From Styela clava (Eukaryota > Chordata > Ascidiacea > Stolidobranchia > Styelidae), in contig NC_135252.1 of the NCBI RefSeq assembly GCF_964204865.1, forward strand, positions 2,046,001-2,110,000: DNA of 64,000 bases, in the 5' to 3' direction. The position numbers and the translations under genes were made by a program. The notes beneath the pieces were generated by a model. The model did no database searches. It had not been told where the DNA came from and was given only the letters and a program-made list of their open reading frames with translations. Positions 36,701 through 48,073 of the stretch are shown piece by piece; within the stretch, counting starts at the first letter, position 1, and each line of letters opens with the position of its first letter.

Positions 36701-37036
36701 ATCAGTCAGACAAAGAACGTATCTACTTTACTACATACGAAGCTACAAAGAAAGACTTGAAAGGTGAAATAACGTATTTAGTATTCTGGGAAGGAATCTT
36801 ACCGATAGACAAATAAATACGATATTCAAACACCGCACAGTCAAGAATATAAGTTAAAATAAATGTACAAATGGCTCTCATGCCAAAAATGCAGGGATAA
36901 ATATTTAATTGTCCAAATTCACGAGAAGGGAGAAGTTGGTGACAGGAAGAATTACTCCACACTGAACGAAAATGCAGCTTTTGATGAGCTCGACAAAAAG
37001 GAAATGAAAAATAGCGATATTGAAATTCAATTTTAA
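33727..37036 (+). pseudogene. Sulfotransferase pseudogene (tandem duplicate of 40206-43105)
   Basis: Homologous exon by exon to the downstream gene. Exon 1 (33727-33830) has 4 extra bases, a frameshift. Exon 2 (34216-34428) has an in-frame TAG at 34365-34367 and the PAPS-loop YPKSG is YPNSG. Exon 3 survives only at about 34659-34751; its start, including the GTTWMQ part of the loop, is deleted. Exon 4 (YVARN/SFYFF region) is absent and a hAT element occupies 35279-36314. Exon 5 is split into 36697-36768 and about 36920-37036. The duplication extends ~330 bp upstream of exon 1 (about 33395 against 39890). Confidence 0.85.
35279..36314. mobile_element. hAT element (1.04 kb) with transposase C-terminal remnant, inside the sulfotransferase pseudogene
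   Basis: Ends CAGGGGACACCAACC and GGTTGGTGACTCCTG. Flanks CTGTACAC (35271-35278) and CTGTGGAC (36315-36322) form a TSD with 2 mismatches. On the minus strand about 35700-35520 reads KQGKGLADENLQDPLRV...YTPEYSTLVESIRPDLL, resembling the C-terminus of ZBED5/GTF2IRD2-type hAT transposases. It replaces the place where exon 4 should be. Confidence 0.75.
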
Positions 37037-37060
37037 TTCAAATTTTGGTATAGGAAATGT

Positions 37061-38471
37061 CAGTGGCGGCGCGTCAATAGGGCCAACCGGGGCAATGCCC
37101 CGGTTGTTTTTTCGGTATAATGAAAAAAATATTCGAAAAATACCTCAATATCGGTTGCACAGACTGTCTACACTAGCCATATTCTACCGACATGGTTCAT
37201 TTTTCGCTCGCAAAGCCTTCGCCGAACGTCGACGGGGCGACGCCGATTTTGCCCCGGTTGCTCATTGTATATCGTATTCTCTCTTTTATCTTCCACTCGC
37301 CGCGTTTGTCTCGTTTGTTTTCTGTTTCTTTTACTAAATCATCGGGGCTAGCCCCGAATTTATGACGACACAATGCCGACGTTTCTTACAACAACGTGTT
37401 GACATATTCACGCATTCCTTCTCGTTCGTTGGTTGCTTGAAGAGTTGATAGTTTCCTCGCCTTCGTTTTTGTCGCTTGTTTCGCTATTTGAATCAGTTAG
37501 AGACCTTTAGTCCATTTGCTTTCGATTTTCCACATTCCTTTTGAGCTCCTCACTTCTTTCCGGCTTCGCATTTCTTAGCCTTAGACCTCATAATGAATAC
37601 GGTTGATGCACTACTTCGCACTCCGTTTTCGCAGCTGCCGCTGGAACAAAAATTAGAGGTACAACGTCTTGGGCCTTATCAACCAAAAAATTGTTCACTG
37701 GGTGGGTAAATTGGAAAATGAATTGCGATGTATATACACCAATCAAACTTTTTTGAACATCACATCAACTTGCGCGCTCTATGGGTTCCTCATAGATAAC
37801 ACTCTAGTAACTACCTTTGCGGCGTCTGCAAAATTTCTGGACATCATTTTGACGACGCCTATTTCTTCCGCCGACGCAGAGCGAACATTCAGCACGCTGA
37901 AGCGTATTAAAACGTATAGCAAGATAGATTAAATTCCTTGGCTGTTTTATCCATTCACAGAGACGTTATTTCCGGGATGCATGACTTTAATCAGCGCGTT
38001 ATTGAGCATTTTGCTTCCAAGAAACCGCGGCGTGTTGCATATATGTTCAAGCAGTAGAAGTCTAGCAGCATATATATCTATGAGTGAGCGACGCATGTCC
38101 TTATCTTTGCATTACCTTTCCTTTCTTCATAGTAACGTTTTAAACCTTATTTTAGGTTTTGTCTGCTTTCCCGAAGTTTCTGTTAATATGTCATTGTATT
38201 TATGTGGGTAAATATTGCCTTTCCTTTTGAAAGAGGTTTCAAAATAAACTATGTCTATATTTATTAATCCCTTGACTTGGACCGGTTTTAATGTCACTTT
38301 CTTATCGTTAAAAATTGTCGCTTTTGCCGATTGGTTGTTACCGATGGAATGGTTTTTATACTCATAAAATGATGGGAGAACTTACAGCGCTCATCCTGTC
38401 CCCGTAGATGGGGGTGACTTGGTCGCGCAGTAGCTTGCCCCGGTTGTCAAAATGACCACGCGCCGCCACTG
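37061..38471 (+). mobile_element. Deletion derivative of ZMYM/TTF-finger hAT (1.41 kb), perfect 8-bp TSD
   Basis: Ends CAGTGGCGGCGCGTC and ACGCGCCGCCACTG; TSD GGAAATGT at 37053-37060 and 38472-38479. The coding remnant starts at ATG 37593 (MNTVDALLRTPFSQLPLEQK), runs ~37 codons to a stop, and is then fused to the C-terminal part (VGKLENELRCIYTNQ..., SSADAERTFSTLKRIKTY). Compared with the copy at 48074-51105 about 1.6 kb of the middle is missing, so it is non-autonomous. Confidence 0.9.
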
Positions 38472-40205
38472 GGAAATGTATAATTTTTCCCGCCACATGT
38501 TATCTATACATTTTAGAAAAACAGGATTACTCTGTTAATAAACACGACCAATAATCAGTCCATCATTTGGGTTACATAACATACTGATCTAAACGTTTGA
38601 GCAAAATACTGTAAAGAGAGACGAATGGGTCTTAGACATCTGACAATTCAAAAATCACTCTCCAATGGTATTAATTAATTATAGGAATTTGTTTATATTT
38701 TCCAAATTTTGCTATTACATGTTTTTCAAATGGAACGATTACTAATGAGTCTCAACAATTTTCATAAATATTCGTAGCAAATCAAAGTTGTAAACTGGCA
38801 CACAAATGTAAGGCCAGCCAGTTGTCTTTTCTTGGTGATTTTATATGCCATAGTTAGCGCGCTGATTCGGTTACACAAAAATTGTAGATTTGAAATTTCA
38901 GTTTCTTTTCCGTATTGAGTTGTGTCGATCTATATTCATAATCGACATTTAATTTTATTCGTATATCATACACACTGAGATAACGGACGACGAGCCGAGG
39001 CACAGTATGCTAATATTTGATTTTTTGCAATAAAGAAATGTAGGATATTGTTTGTTTTATCGCGGTACCTCAATTATATCTCAAATGCCGAACTACATTT
39101 GGACAGTTGTGTTAATGTGCATGGCAATCAATTTTAGTAGGCTGCGTCCACAATTCGCGCCCATTCATAGCGTTGTCTATATACATGCTACACGGAAAGT
39201 CCGAATTTTATTAAGTTAAATATATTGTGATGAATGTGGACTATTGGATTATTAACCTAGCATCGCTGTAAATTTCCTAAATTCTAAAACTTAAAGAATT
39301 TAAAACTGTGTGTAGCTGTATCAATCCTCAACACGAAGAAGAGCGTTTAACAATAGTATGAACAACGATCCTATTATGTATATATATAGATAGTTTTTAG
39401 ATTTATTACAGGTCTATGTATTGGTTTATGACTATGGAGTGAAAATGACAATAACATTTTTGAGCTGTTTAAACAACCAATGCTTTGCGCACCAAAGACA
39501 TTTTACCTGGCGTACCTACATGATGTGATAAATGCATTTGAAGGCCGTTTTATAAAGGAGTATTTTCTATGAGGAACAAATCTGCATTCATATCAGCTCA
39601 TGTGTAACGTATATATATCTAATATGTAAATACGTATACAATGGACATTGGTAAAGATAAGAGGATAGAGTTGTATCAAGTATGTAAATTAGAATACTTG
39701 TAGTAAAATAATATAAATTGTATATTAGTTAACTACTTGTGCTATCAGTAGAAGGTATAAATTGCCTACCCCAAAAGCCGTATCTATCTTCGAAGCAACA
39801 CAATGCAATTAGTTTAATGCATATTCATCCTTAAATTCCTGCACGACATAGTAAAAGTATTTGTAACGGAGACTACGGGCCATGCCTGATAACCAACCAA
39901 CAAAAATAAATATTAAATGTTATATAAGGAAATGCCCATATTTGAAAAGATGTATTAGCAACACGATACTACCAGTTGCAGTACAGTTATGGGACGTTTG
40001 CAAATGAAACGGGAAGTTGAGCGATTGTATCCAAGTCCGTACTTGAGCTTGTGAGTTCCTGATGGGTAAAGGTACTGTTTTGCTATTTCGTTGGGTGGTT
40101 GTCGATGTCCAGTTGAATGCAATCGTCGCGACAATTTTTTGTATTTTGCTTTATAAAATTACGTAGAGAATTATAGAATAAAACTGAAAACTTGGATCAT
40201 CCAGA
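38472..40205. other. Intergenic, upstream flank of the sulfotransferase
   Basis: No gene or repeat recognised in 38480-39885. From about 39890 to 40205 the sequence matches 33395-33726, the 5' flank of the duplicated pseudogene, so this part is the conserved (possibly promoter) end of the duplication unit. Confidence 0.5.
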
Positions 40206-43105
40206 ATGCAAGTTTTTATTATACTGTCAATATCTCTTACTACTGCGTTTTTATACGCAAGAACAATATGGAAATCAATGCGACTGATTGACAGAGACTC
40301 TTTCAGTAAGTAGTATATAATAAGAACTCCATGTAATAGCTAAGTCCTATGGGTGTCTTTAATTTTCAGTTTATGTTTCAGTGCGCGTTATAACTATACA
40401 ACTCCATTAAACCAAATATTGCCTTATTTCCAGAGTTTGAACATTTTTCACTTTACATTGTTCATCTGGAGAATATTTTGACAAGATAATTCAACTTTCA
40501 GAAGTGAAGCTGATCATAAAACTTGGAATAGCACATTTGCTTCATGTGACTGGTTTGTCAGAGACGTTGAGGGTGCGTGCATTATATCATTTTAGAGCAT
40601 CCAATGGGTATAAAACAATATTAAGCAACACCGGAATGGCTGCTGTGTATGAGGAAGCTCTGAAATTCAAAATTAGAGATGACGATGTTTTTATTGCTAC
40701 TTATCCAAAATCAGGTGAGTGCATTGCATTGTACAGTGTAACATTTAAGAATACCCTACATTCAACGACAAGTTATTTCTCGATCACATCTTCGAATGAT
40801 TTTGAAGTCAGATGCCAGTAATGTTACACATCCCCATGACTTTAAAAAATAAAATTGTGAAGTCAAAAATTGTGATTAGGCTTTTCATTTGTCTTTCCCT
40901 TTTTATTCCATCTCTGTTCAATATATATCATGTTATGACATTTATTTTATAATACTTATATGACATAATGTTTCTCATTTAGTTCATGTCCCTTTTTCAC
41001 TAAGATTACAAATGCTCCATTGAACACTCTTTAACAATATTATCTTATACAATCTACAGCAAAGTGCAATTTCACAGTATGCAACGCTATGAAAAACTAT
41101 TCTTCTCAGTAAAATGTTTTCAAGTCGTAGAAATTTATAGAAGTTTATTGAACTATTGACTTTAACGAAGGTACAACATGGATGCAGCAACTTGTTTGGT
41201 TAATTTGCAACAATGCTGATACCAACTTTGATAAGGACAAGCCACTTACGAGTCGAATTCCTTATCTTGAAACAGTGGATGTGACGGACAACGTGTCATT
41301 GGGAATACAAACGCTTGAAAGATGGCAAAAGAATAGGCAAAGGTCAATTTCATATCTGTTTGATATACCGGTCAGCGACCATAATGTTTGTAGGAATTTA
41401 CGTATTATTTTTCTAACAATATTTTCAGTAAATATTGGAGAGTAAGAAATATGCCCTTTATTCGAGCGTTCGTTAAAAAGGGAACGTAATGGTGCCTTAT
41501 GGCCCTAACATATCATTTTAAATCGAATTTTACAATCCCGTTACATACACAAATTCAGAGTGTTTGATTTTAATCTCGAATAACTCAGTAATGCCATTGA
41601 ATCCGCATATTATACCTTCGCAGGCTAATAAAGACTCATCTCCCTTATGGACTCCTGCCTGAAGATATTCAATCGGGTAACAAATGCAAGATAATTTATG
41701 TCGCCAGGAATGCGAAAGACGTTTGTGTTTCTTTCTACTTCTTTCACGTCATGAATATATTACTACCGCACCCAGGAACCTGGAGTGAATTTTTAGAAAA
41801 TTATAGCTCTGGAAACATCATGTTTGGAAGCTGGTTTCCTCATGTACTCAAATACTGGGAGGTAAGAACATATTTATGAACATGGTGCATGTGAATGGCT
41901 TCTTGGCGAAGGTGAAATCTGCGCTCATTTCAATAATTAATTATTGGATATAATTATATATTACGACGGATAGGCCGCGAAAATAATCGTTTAATAAAAT
42001 ATTTCCGGATGAGTATTAGTTGAGTTTAGTGTTTTAAAAACACCATTTGGCCGTTCAATAAATAAGATAACTACAATTCAACCCATTCATGCTTTATAAC
42101 ACAGGTCAACACAAGCAATGTGTTGAATGAAACTACAATGGTTATTTGAAAGAAAAAAAATTCTTAAGTCTTAAAATTTGTTCTAACGTTTTGCGCCCTT
42201 TCAAAGATCTAGGACAGGGTATTCCGTGACTGTCAAACCCAAATATCAAAAGGTATACAGTTGCTCATTTTTCGGACCTCCAGAAGTATGCGCACCAAAA
42301 TGGCGCACAACCTGAAAATAGTATGTGGGTGTGTACCGGTCAGGATTCAGGTTGTACGACATCTTGGTGCGCATACTTCTGGAACACCCATTTTTCTTTA
42401 ATTTTCAATTAGGAAAATATAGCTTGCTAAAATTTACCCAATGTTTATGTCTTACTTATTGGATACAAAGTGAACATATGAATCGTTTTGCTAAATTCTT
42501 GTTGTTGTTAGGAGGATTGCCACAACAACTGGAATAACTGATTGTAAATTTGTAATACTTAAAGCTGGAAATAGTCGACAGAAGGCCATTACTTTTCGTA
42601 TATTTTCTTTTTTCGAGTCCTATGGAAATTGATATTTTACGCAATTTTTTTCTGTTTTATTTCATTATGGAAAAACACTTATTCCACCACGCCTAACAAC
42701 CCCGTACATTAACCTTTCCAGCAAATCTTTAATCATTACTCTCATATTTTCTAGAAGTTTCAGACAGACAAAGAACGCATTTACTTTACTACGTACGAAG
42801 CTATGAAGACGGACTTGAAAGGGGAAATAGTTGCTGTATCCAACTTTCTTGGAAAGAAACTAACTAATGAACAAATAGATATCATATTTAATTTCTGCAC
42901 ATTCGATAGTATGAGCAAGGACAGAAGTACAAATTACTCACATGTTAGAAATTTAGGGATGGATTTTAAAAAGTCAAAGTTCATGAGAAAAGGCGAAGTT
43001 GGTGATTGGAAGAACTATTTCACAATAAATGAAAATGCAGCTTTTGATGAATTATACGGTGAAAAAATGAAAGATAGTGGACTTGACATTCCTTTCGAAT
43101 TATGA
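40206..43105 (+). CDS. Sulfotransferase (SULT1-like family), five exons, 357 codons
   Basis: Transfers sulfonate from PAPS to a small acceptor (substrate unknown). Exons 40206-40305, 40502-40714, 41171-41342, 41624-41861, 42755-43105, GT-AG with phases 1,1,2,0; the acceptor of exon 3 (AACGAAG) is weak. Motifs: 5'-phosphosulfate loop TYPKSGTTW (residues 100-108), catalytic His in LIKTHLPYG (His167), 3'-phosphate site YVARNAKD...SFYFF (Arg190, Ser198) and RKGEVGDWK (319-327). Longer than the usual ~295 residues because of an extra N-terminus starting MQVFIILSISLTTAFLYA, which is hydrophobic and could be a membrane anchor or signal. All key residues present, so likely functional. It is the intact partner of the pseudogene at 33727-37036. 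Confidence 0.88.
42280..42382. repeat. Hairpin MITE-like inverted repeat in sulfotransferase intron 4
   Basis: CCAGAAGTATGCGCACCAA at 42280 is mirrored by TTGGTGCGCATACTTCTGG ending at 42382; the inner arms also pair (CAACCTGAA / TTCAGGTTG). Total ~103 bp. No TSD defined. Confidence 0.7.
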
Positions 43106-43525
43106 TTTTTATTTTTAAATTGAATTTACATTTTTTGAATACATCAATTGCCGGTGTCTTTATCGTATTAAATATTAGATAAAACGGATCATTCAAATAT
43201 TAAAACATAGAACAAGATTCTGTTCCAAATTATTTCTTTTCATATATCTATATATTCAAACTGATATTATCTGATATTGTTGACAGAACGAATCAAAGCA
43301 AGTCTTACTGGGTCTTCATGAACGTACGTCGGTGACAATATATGTCTTAAAACTCTGATTGCTTCGCAGTGTTTGTTGTTCAATATCATTTGGTGGCAAC
43401 TTATGGGCCAAGGAAGGACCCAATGTAAATACTGTGCATAATATCAGTTCGTCGTTAACAACAATGATTAAACGATTGAATTACTTTATGTGGATAGAAA
43501 TACCTTTAGTGGAGTAAATTTACAG

Positions 43526-43597
43526 GTCCAAATCCCAGCTATTCGTGAGTTCTACAAAGAAAGAATGAAAGACATTGGTCATGACATTCCATACTGA
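43526..43597 (+). pseudogene. Sulfotransferase terminal-exon relic
   Basis: After TTTACAG at 43519-43525 the sequence reads AIREFYKERMKDIGHDIPY followed by TGA at 43595-43597, closely matching the end of the intact gene (FDELYGEKMKDSGLDIPF). No upstream exons seen. Either the remains of a further tandem copy or an alternative last exon; the former is more likely. Confidence 0.6.
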
Positions 43598-43627
43598 TTG
43601 TAATGTGCCAATGAAAGTGCTTTACAG

Positions 43628-45462
43628 CAGCGGTTCCCAAACTATGGGTCGCGACTCACTGGTGGGTCGCAAAAAGGAATCTTAGTGGATCGCGGAAATA
43701 AAGCTTTGATTAATTATACTGGTTATTAGGGTCGGTGGCGACTCGAATACGTAAATCTTCAAAAAATAAAAAAAAATTGAATTGAAATTCTAATCTGTGA
43801 AAGTTTCCTTTTTGCGATCTTCTCAAAGGAACAAAAATTTGCTACACAAAGAATGACCATGTGGCTTTTTTACGCATAGCAGTTTTGTACACTGTACAAG
43901 CACTTCTTACCGTGTTTCCCCGAAATTTAGACAGGATTTAGATTTATTTTCTTTTGAAGAATAACACTATGTTTTTTTTAAGAAGTATTTTGTGTTCATT
44001 TATAAAAAAATAAAATTACATTGTAGAAAATCACGAGATTGTTTAATAAACATTATATAAAAAGCGACATCCAGTGTTTTCATTTGTATTTCCTAGACAA
44101 AAATCAAGTGACAAATATCATAATTGTGACATCACACAATCTTGAACAGTGGTGTGATCTTCACCTTACCTCAGGTCATTGAACCTTTCCTCTCCCACAC
44201 ATTTTAAATTTATTTTAAGGGTAGGGTTTAATTAAAATCATTTTTAGACACTTTAGTGGACATAACGATCGTTTCAATATTATGTTGTTGTTTTGTTATT
44301 TTTCTTCGTCACCATCATTATAAAATCTCCTTTCTCTTTGAATACTGGACCAATTGCTTCGAAATTTTCAGTGGTTAAAGTTTGATTTTTTTCCCAGAAG
44401 ACTATTATTTTTATTTATTCCTAAATTTCCTATGAATATCCTAACGAGTTTTTAAGTTTGCTGTCTACTTTTTGTTTTGTTTACGCTTTGTTTGTTTACC
44501 AAGTAAAACAGAAGCTAATCACCTAAATGCTATTATTATTAGGATTTGCATTTCGGCACAGGCATCGCCACATGACTTAAAATTGTTTTCAACACTTTCG
44601 CTCATCAAAATTTATTCATAATTTTACAAGTAAGCTTTGCCCGTGAATTTTACTTTCTCGTGTTTATGTACATGCCGTATATTAATTTTCAGTATAATTG
44701 CTGTGATGAGTTTTCCACTTGTGTGAGTGTGGGTAAATGTGCACAAACGCTTGCAGCGTTCGCTACAAACCTTTCTCTAGGTTTTGCCCATTTTCCCGAT
44801 CTTTTCGTCGCCCTTATCTGTGTTTTTATTTTGTGTTCTGTGTTGTCAAGTTGTAGACGAAAGATCAAAATAAAATTGTATTGTATTGTAAGGAAGAACC
44901 GTTCCGCGAACGAATATCAGTCAGCCTACTGGTAAGTTACCGTACCGCATATGAATATCGGGGAAGCGATACTTTCTTTTTATTTTGGCCTGGTACCGTA
45001 ATGGAGAAGTGACTAGGATCACTTGGTATTTCAATTCACGTTGAAATTGGATGGAGAAGAATAGATCATTACCACAGGGCATGGAAGAGCTATGACAGTC
45101 CCTGTACCGTTATTTGTACCCAAGTACTAGTAAGTCAGTTACCATAGCCATGTAGCTGTTTCACTGTTCACATTCGTGCAGGGTACCGTACCGAAGGCGC
45201 AGGGTACCCTATGGTTTTCGGTGAAGTGATGATAATATATTTCGTTTTATTCTAAGTGTCCATATATTTTAGCATAGCTATTTTGTTAAAATTCAAATTA
45301 GGTCTTATTTTCAGGCCAGGTCTTATTTTCGAGGAAACACGGTAGTTTTGCGATGATTAGCCATTGCTGTGTTCTGATTTATGTCATAGAAAGTTAAATG
45401 GGTCGCCATAAGCTGTGGTAATTAATTGTGGGTCCCAACTCTAAAAAGTTTGGGAACCACTG
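43628..45462. mobile_element. hAT-type MITE, perfect 8-bp TSD, split by a nested TA-flanked element
   Basis: Ends CAGCGGTTCCCAAACTATGG and GTTTGGGAACCACTG; TSD CTTTACAG at 43620-43627 and 45463-45470. Without the insertion at 43910-45342 it would be about 400 bp. No transposase. Confidence 0.85.
43910..45342. mobile_element. 1.43-kb TA-flanked DNA element nested in the hAT MITE
   Basis: Left end CCGTGTTTCCCCGAAA, right-end complement CCGTGTTTCCTCGAAAATAA, flanked by TA (43908-43909 and 45343-45344). Contains an AATAAAATTGTATTGTATTG tail near 44870 that may be the 3' end of a further retroelement. No supported ORF. Confidence 0.7.
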
Positions 45463-45470
45463 CTTTACAG

Positions 45471-47213
45471 TGATCATCAATATTAACCCCTTTACTTTCA
45501 ATGTACAACTACACATTAAGTTATTTAAATATTTTTATCGAAATTATTATTTTATGTGAGAATCACAACTCGTAGGTGTTTTTCCATTTTGGAGTCTCAG
45601 ATCAGTCTTCATTTTGTTTCGTAATGCTCCATAAATCTATATAGTCTCAGTAGCTTGTGGCATTCAAGTTATGGCCTGTACCTTTACTTGGATGAGTCCT
45701 TTTTACTTCTTGATTAGTGCAATTGACATTATTTAGAGCAAATTTTTCTGAAAAGATTTATAACCTAAAATTAATTTTAGGTCAAATTTTATCAGTTCAA
45801 TAATATTAAATTTTAATATTAATTTGCTTAAGGTAGGTGTATAATTACGTGCACAATAATATATTTTATTTTTAACCTTCGACCTTTTCGTCTTTATATT
45901 GACAATAAAAATACAATATGACTAAAATAATAACAAGAGAGCTGTGCTCAAATATATGGACACGTAGCGCCACCTAACGGCAATAATTTTGGTGACGTCA
46001 TAGCAAAAAAAAGTAATAGCCTTCTGAAGAAAATATTTATCTTTAACCACTAAATTTCAAAGCAATTGGTCCAGTAATCAAAGAGAAAAGCGACTTTTTA
46101 AAAACGTGTCAAAGAACAAGAACAGCAACATAATATTGAAACGATCGCTATGTACACTACGTGTCCAATATTACGTATAATTATTTTTACTAAGCGGATT
46201 CAGGTTTATCAAATTGATTTACGGAATTATGAAATAATATTCACAAAGATCAAGTTCGAAAATTGGCAAGAATCAATCTGAAGTTGGGTAAATTATAGGC
46301 AATATTAGAATAAATGTTATTGCGTCCATAGGATGCGTTTTTTTTGTTTGTAATGCAGCACGATATATGCATAGTTTCATCATAATCGCTGATTGTCTTT
46401 GTCACCGCGAACGTTTCTGCGGCGATATCCTAAAGTTGGTATTTTATATACCCGCCCTTTTTTCGTTTTTTTGCAATAATAAGGGGTAGCCTTATATCGA
46501 AGTTTCATATTTCTATGATACCCTTGCGTTCACATTAGCGACAGTTGTTGAATACATTAAGGGCTGATTTCAAAACCAAATAAATTTTAATTTGAGTGTT
46601 ATCCTCTGCCTTGAATTTGATCTTCCTTTTCATCGCTTGTAAATTGCCTGTTTTAAAGTGCACGGTAACCGAGATGCAGATATTTCATAAAATGATAAAT
46701 AAGTTTCTTATGCTTTCCTATCGTGTTCGTGTTATTTTAGTATTATATAAATAAACCTAGCAAATTTACAATTGCGTGAATCATGAATGTTGATTTGAAA
46801 GAACGATTAAATAAATTGCAAATAAAGGCACTTCTAGACCTTTGTGCCTAATAGAGGGTCCAGACGTCATTTATACCTAATTCCTTAAAGTTTTAACGTT
46901 TTTTTTAACAAAACAACACCCCGATGGTTATTATAGCTAAAATACTTACTGAGTAATGCTCAATTTTCTTCACGGAATTTGCAAATTCAGCACTTCACTT
47001 TATGATTTTGAATATGTCATGCCTTAAGGCTTAATTATTACTGCCCAAATGCTTCAAAATTTAACAATTGTAATCATTTTCGATGATAATAAACGCAACA
47101 GTTCGTGAACGAGTCAGTGTGCATTGTTACAACGAAATTCACAATTGATTTTAAGTTCTACTCTTGGGCTTGGCTCAACGGCTATGCATGGTCGAGTGAA
47201 ATGTTTACAAATT
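45471..47213. other. Intergenic, AT-rich, no gene recognised
   Basis: No ORF, exon or bounded repeat could be supported. CACGTAGCGCCACCTAACGG near 45960 may be a decayed transposon end. Confidence 0.3.
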
Positions 47214-47315
47214 CGAAACATTACTTGGTCAAGGATGGAATGGATCGCTAAAGAGCTAATTACAAAGTGCTTTAAAGGGAGTAGGACATGACATTTCTTA
47301 TCTAGTTACAACTTA
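47214..47315 (+). pseudogene. Second sulfotransferase C-terminal relic
   Basis: Frame pieces KHYLVKDGMDR, KELITKCFK and KGVGHDISYL resemble the end of sulfotransferases (WK-x-F-TV...LKG-GHDI-Y). At least one stop and one frameshift. Degraded, so the assignment is tentative; it supports a formerly longer tandem array. Confidence 0.4.
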
Positions 47316-47639
47316 ATGAGTGTTTTTTTTCATTCAATTTTAATCAACTTTATGTTCGTTTAAGAAGTCAGGAAAGGACTAACGACATGTCACCAAGCAT
47401 GCGGAGTTTAAAATCTGGGAAATTTATTTTAAATACCTAATCTGGTTTGACGTTTCTAAATTTACGAAAACGGTCGGTACGTTTTTTGCAAAATATGGAA
47501 TTGAAACGATACGTTAAGTGCAAAGATAAGCATATAACACCATAACGCAAAGAAAACGACTTTTCAAATTTGTCGTTTTTTTTCTGATAGCGATCGCCGT
47601 TGGGAAATCTCGCACAATTCAAGATGGAGTTGGAGACGC

Positions 47640-47904
47640 ACGAGTTCGGTGTCCAAGCAGAGCGGCGCAGGTCACGTGGTACCGGATATTCGAATAGTAA
47701 AATGCCATTCGAATATTTTATTATTCGAATATTATGCCCAGCCCTAGTTGTTACGTGTGTTGTTGTTACGATGACTTGATATTTTAAATACACGCTTAAG
47801 GTTCGTTGCTATTTTACCTTGCGTTGTTTGTGTGCGGCTCTTCATAACTTTGAGATTTGAAATGCGCTCTGGGACTAAAAAAGTTTGAGAACCACTGGCT
47901 TACA
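47640..47904. mobile_element. Two orphan hAT-type right ends
   Basis: One ends ...ATATTATGCCCAGCCCTAG at about 47751, preceded by repeated ATTCGAATA palindromes. The other ends GTTTGAGAACCACTG at 47896, followed by GCTTACAG. The matching left ends were not found, so these are fragments. Confidence 0.45.
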
Positions 47905-48073
47905 GTGTTGAGTATACTAGTTGTGTGTATCCGACATGCTCTGATATGTAGAAAAAATAAAGATTCGTAGTCTGATTGTCAACGATTACAATATAAACTA
48001 GAACTTTACATCTTTGCAGAGTAGTAGGCCTATTAGTATAGACTGATCCATTTATTGTACTCGATAAATATAT

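Noticed and set aside
44660-44935. 91-codon ORF with a hydrophobic patch
   Set aside because: It lies inside the TA-flanked element and reads into an ATTGT retroelement-like tail; no family resemblance.
47437-47793. 118-codon ORF on the minus strand
   Set aside because: It runs through hAT-end palindromes (ATTCGAATA), has no motif and no splice context; treated as chance in a transposon relic.
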